Shown here piece by piece: positions 21,355-35,349 of a stretch of 64,000 nucleotides of DNA (position 1 is its first letter; the number at the start of each line of letters is the position of its first letter). Location: positions 15,050,769 through 15,114,768 of the forward strand of contig NC_049983.1 in NCBI RefSeq assembly GCF_000003815.2. The letters run 5' to 3'. Source of the stretch: Branchiostoma floridae (Eukaryota; Chordata; Leptocardii; Amphioxiformes; Branchiostomatidae). The notes beneath the pieces are model-generated. The model saw only the letters and a list, made by a program, of their open reading frames with translations. It made no database searches and was not told the DNA's origin. A program made the translations under genes and the position numbers.

Positions 21355-24300
21355 ATGGCACCACCAGGTTTTATCATGTGCTTTGTGAACTTCAGTTTGA
21401 CCCTGTGTCTGCTGTTTGCGGGAGGGAACAGCCAGCATTCCAAGGAATTTCCAAACTTCCGACCAGGGGAGGTAGGACAGGGGCTTCAGCACTTATCAGT
21501 GGACAAGAACTCAGGAAGGGTCTACCTGGGAGCTACCAATATCTTGTACCAGCTGTCTGCTGACCTTGAGCTGCAGAAAACCTACAAGTCTGGGCCGGTT
21601 TGGGACAGTCCGAGATGCGGACCATTCGCTCAGCATTGCAGGGAAGGAAAGGTCCTGTCAGACAACGAAAACAAGGTTCTACTTGTTGACGAGTCGCTCG
21701 GAGTCCTCCTAGCATGTGGATCAGTACTGCAGGGCGCCTGTTCGGTCCATCCTCTGGACAACATTGCATCGGGACAATATGTTCTCAATGATGACGACAG
21801 GGCCACATATGTAGCCTCAGGTGAATCAGCTGTCGCCTTCTTCGCACCTGGGCATGATGGTTCTCAAAGTCTGTATGTAGGGTCAGAATATGAACCTGAC
21901 AAGCCAGCTGAGTTCTCCATCCCTGCAGTTTCAACAAGAACACTCAGTCACACCACAGAATACAAGTTCAACTTCGCTCTTCAAACTCAGCATCAGCGTT
22001 CGTATGTCTCTGTGAACAGCAACTATGCCGCAGATTACCGAATCAAATATGTGGATGGTTTCAGTCACGATGGCTTCAGTTACTTCCTCACAGTTCAGAA
22101 GACATCCGTTGACTCACAGTCCTATCACTCCAGACTTGTCCGTGTTTGCCAGAATGACAGAGCCTATTTCTCCTACACTGAACTCCCCATCACCTGTTAT
22201 GGTCACAATGAAAAAGCCTATGGCATCATACAGGCTGCTGCCTTGCACAAGCCTGGAGGCAACCTGACTTGGGTCTACCCTGGTATGACCACAACAGATG
22301 AGGTTCTATTTGCTGTCTTTGCAGAGAGTGAATCTGAGGACAGCCCAGTCCCTAAAAACGGCTCAGTCCTGTGCACCTTCCCTATGTCAGATGTTCGTGC
22401 ACATTTTCAGGATGGAATCCAGTCCTGTTACGGAGGCGAGGGACAGCCAGGTCTGGCATTTCTGTACCAGCCAGGCCACAACAGAGTCTGCCAGGAGACA
22501 GTAAGTGGTTTGAGTTGCTTACAGCAAACCTATGATTTCTCACAAGGTGTCAGTTGACCATGTTTTCATAGCAAACAGGACTTAAAAGCATTTAGACCTG
22601 CAGCTCAGATTTAGTTTGAAATTTATGTTTTGGAAAGATTGGGGATCTGTGAAACATGGTCTCCCTACAGATAAAATTCTTTAGTAGAGTGTTACTCTGA
22701 TAAGTCTAAGGTATCCAACTATGACTCACTTTGAAAGACAGAAAACATCTGCTCTTGATCCTATGAGTCACACATTGAAAGCAGTCAGCAACTTTCTTTC
22801 ACCTGTATAGTTCTTGGGTTTTAAAGAGAAATTGCAGTTCCATTTCCATCTTAGTACACATCTCAGTTTTCAACAGGAAACCAAATGTCTGTTGTCTGAC
22901 ATACATTGTACCTGTATAGAGAGAAAAGTGGCCACTTAACATATCTGCTTAATCATGCTGAACTTGCACACTTGCTGTCTCATGTCTGTCACCAGGAAAG
23001 CCTTGGTGAAAGGCAAGAGTGGCTCATTGCAGGAACTTGGAGGAAGGTCACCTGGCTGACAGTATTTAATAACTGTCAGGTCAGGAATGACTGTGGTTTA
23101 ATACTAGAAAAAAAGACTTGGTCATTACATGTAGACAAATTCTACTATAATTAGTATTTTTTGTTTAGACTACAGAAATAGATGAAGATTTCTGTGGGTC
23201 TGGTGTGATTGGTCCAATTGAAATCTCGGAGGATGGAGAGCTGTATGACTACAGTGTCCTGGATGAAGACAGCTTCTCTGACAAGCTGGTCACTAGCCTG
23301 GCTGTCACTGTGCAACAGGGACACACAGTGGCCATGCTTGGTACTGCAGATGGATTCATTCATAAGGTACGGTAGATTTGGGGGTAGGGAAAGTATTCAG
23401 TCTTCTCAGTTGTTTTAAGTTCACGCTTGAAACAATGAGATAGACAGGCAGAAAACAGACCAAGATTTTTTGTGGTGGTCTTAAGTTTGTGTTGAACAGG
23501 TCACCGTAAGAGCCACTAATATTGAACGACAAAAAAAATTCAATGTTTAGAGTAGATTGCATGCTATATTTATTTTGAAGTACTTGTAAATTTCTATGTC
23601 CATCATTGAAACTGATTGTGATTAGAGGGTTGAAGGTGTTTGAGCAACATAACTGAATTGAATGACCAATTGCAACATCGTAATTAAGGTACCGGTGCTT
23701 AAAAGTCTAATCATGATATCATAATTCAAACTTTTATCTGCATTGCCAGATTATGCTGGATGATCATATGGATAACAAACCCCTCATCAGCCTGGATGTT
23801 GGACATGGACATCCCATCAACAGGGACATGGAGATGGACCCCTCCGAGGAGCACCTGTATGTCATGGCAGGGGAACAGGTGGGTGTTCCTGTTTGGAGCC
23901 ATATCATCTGTGATTGACCCTCTTTTTATTTCTACCAGACTGCAATTGCAATCAGTGACCAAAGTTAGATTTGTTTAAGCCTTGATTTCATAATTAGGAT
24001 ATGGTTCAATATGGTGTAAAAGCATAATTTAAAGGACAACAAAACAAACACAACTTTAAAAAGTTATCTCTTAAATTTGTTGAGCAATCTTTAGTTGTTC
24101 AGTGGCCTCAAGTGAAAGGTGGGTGATTCTAAAAAGGTGTACATGAATTTGAATTTTGTTTCGTGATCATCATAGACACTAAATAACCTTAATTCTTAGT
24201 CTGAGTGTTGTTGTGATAAGAAGGTGTGCAGTGTGTGCCTCTTGAATACCAAAAATAGATGCATGTTTACTGAAGATGCGAAATGCAAAATTTTGCTTCC

Positions 24301-27300
24301 TACACTGGAACATTTCCCTTCCCTATTGTCAGTCTAGACTGTTCATGTAGCCAGTTTCCTTGTGGGAAAACTTTCTTTCTGATTAATGCAACAGGAACAA
24401 CTGGTGCTTATCTGCCTCATGATATAATCCACAGTCCTCGGGGGATGTCTTTGATGTGTTAGTTTTGGGGCTTTGCCAAACAGTTGTAGTGATGAGATAG
24501 GGGGTACAAAGCACTGGGATATGTCACATTTATGTCTGACAATGCTGTATATCCCCAGTCTTTGTGTTCAAAGCTTGTAATTCAAAGTGAGGGTAGCAGA
24601 TGAGCCATGTTTTCTCTGACATGGTGACATTGCAAATGATATTTGTCAACTTTTGTCCTCTGAAAATACTTTCAAATTGGTGATTTTATGATTGATACTT
24701 CTCTGGAATTTACTCAATATATAGCTTTTGGATATCAAATAAGTAAAGTCATTAACATCCCTTAAACTTTTAGCTCCTACATTATACTACACTATTATAC
24801 TCCTTATATTGTTATAACCAGTCTTGTTGTACTCTGTATGAACCCAGGTGATGAAAATACCCATGAAGAGCTGCAGCCTGTACCAGGATTGTGGGACCTG
24901 CATCACTGTGGAGGACCCAGCCCTGGAGTGTGGCTGGTGCAAGACACAGGGAGCCTGCAGTACAAGGCAGGACTGCATGAGGGACATCCAGTGGTCCAGA
25001 GATACCTGTCCTCCAGTCATCTATGAAGTAAGCAGTCATGTTTTGCCAACGCCCTATGTTATGACACCTTTATGTTAAGACAGTTACACCTTTATGTTAT
25101 GAGAACTCTATGTAAGAGTTTGGATCAGGGTTAGGGTTAGAGGTTGTCGGAGAATGCAGGTGTAATTGTCTTTAGGACGCCTCTTCATATATAATATCCC
25201 TAGTCACAGGGGGCTGAAGAGTTAGTATTTCAATTAACCTTGCTACTGTAGAAGGACCCTTTCATGCCTTGTTTTCAAAGTAAGAGGCTTGTTTGTATGT
25301 TGTTGGTAACAATACCACAGAAGAACTGAGGTACATCTACATTTTAAAACTTTTGAGATACAAACCCACATCTCTGTGCATGTAAGTTATATATGACATT
25401 TTAATTAATTTACAATGATCTTACATACATGTATTATGTTTTCAGTTTAGTCCCACATCCGGGCCAATAGATGGTGGTACAAATATAACAATTCTGGGAG
25501 ACAACCTTGGTGACATGGCCATGGCTGACACGCACATTGTCAGGATCTGGGGACAGGAGTGCGCACTAGTGGAGCATGCAAGTGACTTCAACAAGTAAGT
25601 GCAAGGCAATGACAATTTTTTCTTTCTTTTGAACTAAATTGATACCAGAAAACATTTTTTTATGTACATGAAGTAGCTGATTAGTAACATAGCACACATG
25701 TGATCAAGAAAGCTGCAGTTTTTATCAGTTTGGAGTTGTAAGGTTCAAGTTGCTTTTTATCCCTTTCTATCCCCAGTGAAAATTCACAAGTAAATGGTGT
25801 GACATTTCAACGAGGAGGCAAACAATGTTAAAGTTTTCAGAAATGTATTTCTTAATGTGTTGGCATAGCTGAAAGGTGAAAGCAGATCAAACTTGAAGTG
25901 TATGCTATACAAAGCTTATACATGTACTTTTTCATACTGGATAGTGCAATGCAGTAGGATCATGACTAGCAAACCTAATCCCTGTTGTTGTCTGTGTTCA
26001 TGTAGACTTGTGTGCACCACAGCCCCTAGTGAGGTAGCACAGGACCATGTGACAGTGGAGGTCCATGAGGAGTCTGCTGCTCTGGGCTACACCATCAGTG
26101 GCACAGGTTACTCCAGGCAACCCTTCAGCTATGTGGTGAGTCTTAGTAATGCTTTCCACACATTCCAGACCTCCTTTGAACTAATGTACATTGTATATTG
26201 TACTTACAACAAGGTGCTCAGAATCTGACAGACTCACAACTATGTCAGACTGAGAAATGTGTCATTCAGCACCAAGGACAGGTCTGCTATTCACATCAAT
26301 GTTAGAACTAATGTATATTGTGTATTGTACATTTTGTACTTCCAGCAAGCTGTTCAGAATCAGACTCAGTTGTCATTCAGCACCAAGGACAGGTCTACTG
26401 CTTACATCAACATTAACCTTTGAGTTTTCAGAACCGAAGGGCCACCTAGCCACCTAGCACTCTGTTTGAACTAAATATTTCATTGCTGTTCTCATAATGA
26501 CTACAGGATCCCCAAGTGACAAGCATCAGCCCAACCCTGGGACCCAAGGCAGGTGGGACAGTCCTTATAATCACAGGACAACACCTGGATACCAGCAGGG
26601 GTCCTCAGGTCTCTGTGGCGGGACAGGTGTGCAGGATACAGAGGTAAGAACAGTTAAGAACTGGAGCATTGTATATAGAATTCACACATTAAGATAAGCA
26701 ATCTAAAAATCTCCAGAGTTGATTAAATGAAACACTGTTTTAGTGTATGGCAGATAACATACAGCCAATGCTTCTCACATGACAGATACTCAGTAGTTGT
26801 TTTGAAGCTTTGAATTTTTGTTGAGGCAATTTTGAACTTCTTGAATGTTACTAACTAATGATCTTCTTGTTTCCAGTATTTCAGATGACACACTGGCATG
26901 TATGACTGCCCCATCATCCACACCGACATCTGGACCTGTCTCGCTGACTTGGGACGGAGCCACACGATACACAGATGACTTGTTCACATACACAGAAAAC
27001 CCTGCAGTCACTGATATCATCCCAAAGAGAAGCTCTTACAGGTGATACACTAGTAGATATTTTACTAAGCAACTGTCAACATGAAATCCCTCTTATGATT
27101 CAGATGTTTTGTTTTCAACAGAATATTGTTTATATATAATGCTTGTTTTTAAAAACAGGGTATCTAGGTTTAGCAAGTTGATGGACAGGATTTGAAATTG
27201 CATATTTTTTCCCAATACATTTTCATGATATTGCAGTTTGAAACCACCATCCATTCATTAACTTGGGCTCATTTCCTCATGTGTACGTTTTCATAAACCA

Positions 27301-30300
27301 AAATCATTCAGGTTGACAGGGCATTTCTTTCTATTCAAAAGGTTTTGAACATGAAATGTTTTCTTTCCAGTGGAGGTACTGAACTCAATGTGACAGGCGT
27401 GAATTTACATAGTGTGGCTCAACCCAGGATGAACTTCAGTTTTCTACAGGGGAATGAAGTGGTCTCATTCCTTCAGGTAGGCAAGGAATAAGACATGGAA
27501 AATACTTTATCCAATAACATATTCAGACTATCACGAAGTTCAGGTAAAACGTTAAAACAGCAGAAGCACAGTACTAGAAACTACATGATATTATAAACTT
27601 AGTATGTAAAATCCATATATGATGATTTCAATTACCAAGAATATCTTTCAAAATCCATAATGTTTTCCTCCCAGACTTGCATCCATGCAGAGTCAGCCAG
27701 GTCAACTCAGATGATCTGTCAATCACCCAATATCTCCAGCAGGCTCCACCCACTCCCAGCTCCACAGCCAATCACAGTACAGCTCTCTCTGGTGTTAGAT
27801 GGAGTGCTGGATGAGCCATCTCCAGACCTGAGATATTTTACCTATTACCCTGACCCTGTGTTCTTCAGTTTCGACCTTAGTAAGGCATATCCCAAGACTG
27901 GGAGAACATTGATGCTCAGGGTATGTATCTGTGACTGCAAGTGAGCCTCTCAAGTAGATTAACATTCATGTATGATGAAAACATTGGAAGAAATTTGATG
28001 TACGTCATGTAGATGAATGTTGCAACTGTTTCCATTTACAGTAACTTTGTTAAAGCTTCACGGAATGCATGGAAAAAGTATTGTCATTACAATTAGATAA
28101 CAGGTATGAACTGCCATTAGATTCAAAGTTGGTCTGGAAGGTAATAAAACAGACAAACATATTTTTAAGTTTTGATCCTCCTTTCTCTTTTTGAAGGGTG
28201 ACCACCTTGACAGTGCACATGGTATCAGAGACTTCACAGTGCTTGTAGGACAACATAGTTGCAGAGTCACATTGCTGAACTCACAGGTTGGGTGATATGC
28301 TTTTGTCTTACTCTTAGTTTAGAAACTTTATCCACAAAGCTTTGAGAAGTTCAACATTTGCATGTTGTTCTTATATCACAAAGCCTGCACAGCAATTGCC
28401 TTTCTGTTTCACATTTTAACGTTTTATGTCTTGTGTTTCAGGAACTACACTGCCTTTTGCCAGAAGACCAGAAGTTTAGCAACTATACAGATGCACCAGT
28501 GATGGTAATGTAATGATCAAATACTGCCTTGACATTGAATTTGATTTAGTTCATTTCAAACATGTTGCCATATGTTATATTACAATATGTGACAATTTGC
28601 ACAATTACAGAAAACAATCTCTTATTTGAGATGTCAATAACTTTCTTAAATGTATTGTACTTTGATTTGATTTATAGGTCAATGTTGGAAACCTTCAATT
28701 TACTGTTGGTGAGTTAAAACTACAGTTTGCTCATAGCAAGAAGGTCCCTGATGCCATCATCATCTATGTCTGTGCTGCCATTGTTTTGTCAATCCTGGTC
28801 CTTGTGGCTCTATTGGTTGCCTGGAAGCGACGCCATGGCAACCCCATCATCAGGAGGACCAATAGGAACGGCTTGTGGCATGTCCCTGATGAACAGATAG
28901 CCATGGTGGACATGAGCAGTCCTGCACCACAGCCTGATCCCATCAGTGTGGCCAGGCAGCTGTCCAGGGACAACAGTAAGTGTGCCTCTTTTGATTTCCT
29001 TTGTCTTAATGAGGTTTATATGTTACCTTCACAGAATAGAATTCTGATTCTCCTTCTCCCTCTTATTTGTCCATTTTAAACAAATAAGATCAGTCACCTT
29101 TATTTCTCCCTGTAAAATACAAACTTTAGAATCACAGACTGTTTGTCTAGAATTTATGCCCAGTTATTTGACACATTGACAAATTTAATTTTGTATACAT
29201 TGCAGCTGTTGTTTCACTACCTGTACCTGTAGCAACTAAAATCAATAAACCTGTTGAGCCAGAAAATATAACTTAGATGCATTTACAATGTGAGCTACAT
29301 TTCAGCTCTCATCTCTGTCCCTCATTCCCATCCCAGATTATGAGTCCCTCCCATCTGAGTATGAAAACAACACCCTGGGCAGACTGAGGTGTGATGACCC
29401 TGACCTGGCTGCATCTGTGGAGGAGACTCTGATCCCCAGACAGAAGCTCCACCTACATAACATCATTGGCAAAGGTACTGCAGCTGTTCACCCTTTGATA
29501 AGCACAAAAAACTGGCAGACTCACATCGCATACTTAGACAAGTGGATCAGCATCTGACCTTAAATGCAGAGGGTTTCGAACAGCCAATAAAATCATGCTG
29601 GTCAGTATGCATGACAAAGAATGAGTTACTAAGTGTTCATGTCAAAAAACAGTGTTACTATTGATACTATGCCTACTAATGTTTGTCTTACAATGCAGGT
29701 TTCTTTGGAAGTGTTTTCTATGGAACATACCAACATCCAGTAGAGAAGGAGCCTGTCAGAGTTGCTATCAAGACTCTCAACAGTAGGTGCACTATGTGGT
29801 TAACAATGTTTGCTTGAATCTTATCAATTCCCATATATTTTTTTGCCATAAGTGACAAACTTTACTGTAAAAACAAATATACACTGATCATCTCACACTG
29901 TCTTTCTTAATTTTCTTAAAGATTCGGTTAAGTAAAAAAAAGCTTCCTTTACAGCTTTGTAGTTTCTGTGCTGTCCTTTTTATGATATATTGTGTGGTTA
30001 ATTTTATCAACTACCATTTTAGTTTATTTGCTGTTAATACTATAAAGTATAATCAAAATGTCAACAATGTCTTTTCCTTCCAGGAGACAACTGTGACATG
30101 AATGACATAGAGAACTTCCTGCGGGAAGGCATCATGATGAAGGACTTTAACCACGAGCATGTCCTGCACCTGGTGGGGGTCAGTCTGCCCACTACGGGCG
30201 CTCCGCTGGTCGTCCTGCCCTACATGAAGCTAGGGGACCTACACAGCTTCATCAGGAACCCTCAACAGGTATGGAACCTGGTACAACTCTGGACTTCAGA

Positions 30301-33052
30301 ATCTCAAGTTGTACTACAGGACTAGAAATATACATAATGTGATGTTTTCATGGAAGCTTATCTGTGTTGGTAGTAATCATAGTACAATACTCAAATTTCT
30401 TCCATCACAGGTATACACGGGTCAAATTTTCATCGACCACTGGTGCCTTCTTCAGGATCAATGGTCTTTTAGAAGGTGATAGTGGTCGATGAAAATTTGA
30501 TCCGTGTATACCTTAGCGTTGGAAGAAAGTTTAGCATTGTACTATAATGTTATGTTATTTATCATATGTATGTAAAGTACTGTCAGTAGAATATATCTTG
30601 TGAATGTGGAGGAGTAGACTGTGTGGTATTTGGCAGGTCAGTTTTTGTCAATTTTCTTACAGTGTATGAACTCCTGTTACTGTTTGATCTTACATGCTCC
30701 GATGGTTAACTGTGATTCCAGTTGCTGACTGTACAAGACATCCTAGGATTTGCACTGCAAGTGTGCAAGGGAATGGCGTATCTATCCAGTCTGAAGTTTG
30801 TTCACAGAGACCTGGCTGCCAGGAACTGCATGTGAGCAGGCTGTTCTATATGATTTTATGTAGTTATGCTTAACTTCATGTTATCGTTTGTTTGGACAGC
30901 TGGTTTACTTATGTCACAGACTGTTCGATAGACGCATGTGACCCTTACACTGGCAAAAACCTGTTGAAAACCTTCCTCACACTATCAAAGACCTGTCCCT
31001 GGTACTGAAAACCTTCCTTATACTAACAAAGACCTGTCCCTGGTGCTGAAAACCTTCCTCATCCTAACAAAAACCTGCCCCTGGTGCTGAAAACCTTCCT
31101 CACGCTATCAAAGACCTGTTCTTGGTGCTGAAAACCTTCCTCACCCTATCAAAGACCTGTCCCTGGTGCTGAAAACCTTCCTCATCCTAACAAAGGCCTG
31201 TCCCTGGTGCTGAAAACCTTCCTCACACTATCAAAGACCTGTTCTTGGTGCTGAAAACCTTCCTCACCCTATCAAAGACCTGTCCCTGGTGCTGAAAACC
31301 TTCCTCACCCTATCAAAGACCTGTCCCTGGTGCTGAAAACCTTCCTCACACTATCAAAGACCTGTCCTTGGTGCTGAAAACCTTCCTCACACTATCAAAG
31401 ACCTGTCCCTGGTGCTGAAAGCCTTCCTCATCCTAACAAAGACCTGTTCTTGGTGCTGAAAACCTTCCTCATCCTAACAAAGACCTGTCCTTGGTGCTGA
31501 AAACCTTCCTCACCCTAACAAAGACCTGTCCCTGGTGCTGAAAGCCTTCCTCATCCTAACAAAGACCTGTTCCTGGTGCTGAAAACCTTCCTCATCCTAA
31601 CAAAGACCTGTCCTTGGTGCTAAACACCATCTAAATGCCTTAAGGAAACTGTCCTTGGTACTGAACACATTCCACACACTTACAAAGACCTATCCCTGGT
31701 ACTGAAGACGATTCACATGCCTTGAAGGAACTGTTCCTGGTACTGAACACCAGCGAAGACCAGTTCATTTATGGAATGGAATTGTCATTTCTTCCTCTGA
31801 TTTTGGCTGAAATGATTGCTTGATCAATGGATCATTCTGCTAATTGGATGATTACCCAAAGTTTTTCACTAAGTTTCTCCCACCTTTTCCCTCCAGGGTT
31901 AGTGAAGACTTGGTGGTGAAGGTGGCAGATTTTGGATTGTCCCGAGACCTGTATGAGAAGGACTACTATACCTGTGGGGATAAGAAGGCCAGACTGCCTG
32001 TCAAGTGGATGGCACTGGAGAGTTTGTTAGATGGTACCTACACGACCAAGAGTGATGTGGTTAGTACTAGTATGTAGAATCTTGTTCATCTAGATGACAT
32101 ATCCTAGTGTGCTAGAAAAGGCGTTTCTTGTATGTGTGCATATCAGATTTTCTCTAGGGTATTCTTCCCATAGTATCCACTGCTATTTCGGTAGATACGT
32201 ATGGGCAGAACATTCATCATTGTTGTATCTAAATGATTATCTACTTCAATCATAGGCTCCATAGAAACATTTTGATTGGTCTTTCCAGTGGTCCTTTGGA
32301 GTGTTGATGTGGGAGCTAGCCATGAGAGGAGTGAACCCATACCCAGATGTGGACAACTTTGACCTGGCCGTGTACCTACAGCGGGGCAGCAGGCTGAGGC
32401 AGCCAAAGTACTGCCCAGATCACATGTAAGTACTGTAGTGGGGGAATATAGCCTTGAAAACCCACTCTTTCCATGGGGCTCCAAGCAGGTGGAAGTAATA
32501 TCAACAAACTGCACTAAACTGTAATGTTACATTTCTTAAGCAATGCCATGCAAGGTTACATTTTTGTACATCTAACGTTATACTGCTAGATAGTCTTCAA
32601 GATCTCACAGTGTGACAGTGAGTTGAATCATTGTAAGCTTAATTGTTTGAAATATTAGTGCTTGGTGAGTTCATTGTTAACTAATTCACTATTGAGAAGT
32701 CACCAGTAACCAATTTGATTGTAGTAGGAACCAATTTGATTGTGGATGCTGTCACTACTAAACAAAAGATTGCTGATTACTGGTCTGTGGCAGTCTCATT
32801 ACCAGATCTTATATAAAATGAACTTCAATGAACTTTTGGTTTCACCTATCTAAGTTTCTGTTATTTCTTCCCACAAACAGCTATACCATGATGCAGCAGT
32901 GCTGGCAGGTAGAGCCTGACCTCCGACCGACCTTTGATGACCTTGTGTCCCGGCTGAGTGAGGCATTACCACCCACCAGCCCTGTTCCTGAGGGAGAACA
33001 ATCTGTTCAAGACTTTGAAGAATGCTATACTGATGTCTTAGCAAGAGCATGA
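21355..33052 (+). CDS. MET: MET/RON-family receptor tyrosine kinase, complete, 20 coding exons
   Basis: Single-pass receptor kinase of the hepatocyte-growth-factor receptor family. Exons: 21355-22500, 23169-23366, 23750-23878, 24848-25027, 25446-25594, 26006-26135, 26507-26643, 26877-27041, 27371-27476, 27675-27920, 28197-28286, 28442-28504, 28678-28975, 29337-29474, 29699-29782, 30084-30268, 30722-30831, 31897-32059, 32289-32425, 32881-33052. All junctions are GT-AG and phase-consistent, giving 1341 residues (human MET about 1390). Order: signal peptide ([16 protein letters not shown]), sema to about 491, PSI 492-551, four IPT-like domains to about 900, membrane segment about 939-961, kinase from 1057. 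Visible motifs: GKGFFGSV, VAIK (K1083), HRDLAARN (D1178), DFG 1196-1198, activation-loop YY 1208/1209 and PVKWMALE. The furin-type basic site and the C-terminal docking tyrosine pair are absent. It probably predates the vertebrate MET/MST1R split. The start is the first Met before the signal peptide; 5' noncoding exons were not resolved. Confidence 0.95.
30399..30525. repeat. Foldback element in receptor intron 16
   Basis: Arms beginning cttcca at 30399 and ending ggaag at 30525 are complementary over about 53 bp with few mismatches (core tatacacgg, tcaaattttcatcgaccac), separated by roughly 18 bases. It resembles a palindromic miniature element, sits wholly within an intron and has no coding capacity. 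Confidence 0.75.
30962..31622. repeat. 41-bp minisatellite in receptor intron 17, about 16 units
   Basis: Consensus phrases are aaagacctgtccctggtgct, gaaaaccttcctca and ccctatc. About sixteen units span 660 bp, with variants cacactatc, caccctatc and catcctaac interleaved. Diverged half-units continue to about 31760. The array separates the exon with the catalytic loop from the exon with the DFG motif, so instability would alter intron length only. Confidence 0.9.
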
Positions 33053-35349
33053 TAAGACTAAAAGATCTGCTGAGAACTTTCAAACTGCGTTGAAGGGTTT
33101 AGTCCCTGCTGCATTTTATCAGCATTAACATTGGCAATAAGTTGTGAATGATCGACATGGGTCCTTTGCAGCAATTTGTGGAAAACTTGCGTAATCAGGA
33201 TATTATTTGGTCTTAATGTGTGCAATTTTTATTTCCAATTAACAATACATTTTTGCCCTTAACTGTACAACTACTAGATGTAACTATATCAGAAATCTAC
33301 CAAACATTTGTATTCTAGATAACTATATGGATTCCATGTACAGGCTATTGGTACTTTTCAAAATATCACACTGCTTAAAACTTAATTCAAAATGTGATGT
33401 GACTTTGAGTCAGTTTGACTATATACTATGCTGACTATATATTTGCATTCTGCCTATTCATAAAAATGTCGAGGCAGATGAATGACAGTAGACCTATTGT
33501 TGGAAAGTGGTCAAGTTTTGATAAAGTAACACTAAGCCATGACTTCTCTGTATGGAACAGGACTAGATTGTATTTACTGTGTAAAAATCTATGATATACT
33601 GAATCAATACAATGCATACATGTATGTGCAATTTTGAATCATGCTAACAACGCTGTACATAATGTTATGCAACTGATGCCTGAAGTTTGAAGAGGCAACT
33701 ATTAATTGTAGTTAAGGCCATGTTGATTTGATTATATGGATGACATCCTCTGGGAACTCCAAAACTGATGCGAGCGAGCGAGCGAATAAAAAAAAGTTTG
33801 GCCAAAAAAAAAGTTGCCTTCAGTATGAAATCAAAGTGGCCAGGAAGGTTTAACATAGGACTAAACACACATAGTATGGTATACCAACAGTTAGGTGTAG
33901 GAACCAGTACATCATACGGTGCAAAACATTTTTTTCTTCTTGGACCAATCCGAAAAAAACAGACCTTAAAAAAAATCAGAGGAACAGGTTTCCCCAATTA
34001 CAAAATGGACACACTATGTCGGCAGCCATTTGGGGTCTAACCGGGGGGCCAAGAAGACAACAAGAGTGAAGTCAAGTAGAGTTTATAGTCAATTGTACCA
34101 AGTTTCTACAGTCAACGGTACAGAGACAGTTAGCCTTTATTACATGGAGATGGGATTTTAAAATGCCAGTGGGAGTCCAATAATCCATCAAACAGATTCC
34201 TTTGGAGCAAAATTGACCAATTGTTTTGAGTATTGCCAGTTCTCAAGTTTCCACAGACAATCAGGTTCAGGTCCGGACCTGGAAATGATCCTCTGGACCT
34301 GAACGGGACCTATACCTGAATTTTCTGATACTTTTTTTTTTCAATCTACAGAATATTTGTGCTCATTTTACAGCTGCTTAGCACAATTTACTGTGTGGTC
34401 GAAAACTTTTTTTTGTGTGTGGAAACGGCCGAAAATTGGTGCGAGCGCGGATATCATCCATATAAACAAATCAACATGGCCTAAAGTACTGACAAAGTTA
34501 AATGTGTTATACAGGTGGTGGTCTTTTTATATTTGTATAAAGTATAGCTTATTTTTATTGCAATAGTGTAGTACATTACATGACTTTTTTTGTATGAAAT
34601 GGTCTTCTATATTGACTACATTCATAGCATCTAACTTTCAGCATAAAATTTTAGTTTGGTGTGAATTTCTTTAACTTTTTTGTAACAAATGTACCACTAA
34701 ACCAATATAACGTCCTTGACTGAACAAAGTAAGTTGCCTGTAGCAACAGGCCATTTTACATTTGTCCCAATAAAACAAATATGATATCTTACAGGGTATC
34801 TATTGTGATCCATTTTGTGATTATTGTCAATACACTGTTATACTCTCCAGGAGATCAATCAATGCAAGGAGGTTAAATGCATATTGCACATGGCTATTCT
34901 AAGTACTCTGAAAGTTTAGGATTCAGTTCATAATTCTGCTTACATATCCACTCAACGGGAGTTAATAAAACTGCCTGAGGCCATGCACTGTGTACATAAC
35001 CATAGTCTGTAAAATGTCACAAGTAAGCCATTTATCAACTTGATTTTGTCTAATGATAGCTTACTTGTGTACTTCCTTACTGTCGCGAACAAAATTGTAG
35101 CAAACTCTACTAGAAGCAGTAGAAGCAGTCGTCAATGTAAAGCTGCTCGAGCGGCTTTCCCCACCAACTCTTGTTTTCCCTTTATGTAGAGTGCAGTTAG
35201 TCTTAAGATTACACAGGAAAGCAACATTTCAGTCTGACACAATGTAATATGATAACTACTGAAAATGATCAAAGGTGTGCCGATGTGCAACCTAGCAAAT
35301 ACAACAGCCACGATTGCACTTGATCCTACCTACTATATATTCCAAATAG
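33053..35349. other. Receptor 3'UTR and intergenic DNA with repeat fragments
   Basis: The first few hundred bases should be the receptor 3'UTR; no unambiguous AATAAA was found close to the stop. Two fragments of one degenerate repeat, marked by gcgagcg, A-runs and a gtggcc/catggcc plus ctaaa phrase, lie at about 33770-34030 and 34370-34520, with another relative near 57840-57960. A self-complementary stretch with caggtccggacctg lies near 34270. No gene is supported. Confidence 0.5.

Noticed and set aside
31844-31896. Upstream Met in the receptor exon's frame before the acceptor at 31896
   Set aside because: It is intron sequence; the exon starts at 31897, where phase and kinase homology fit.
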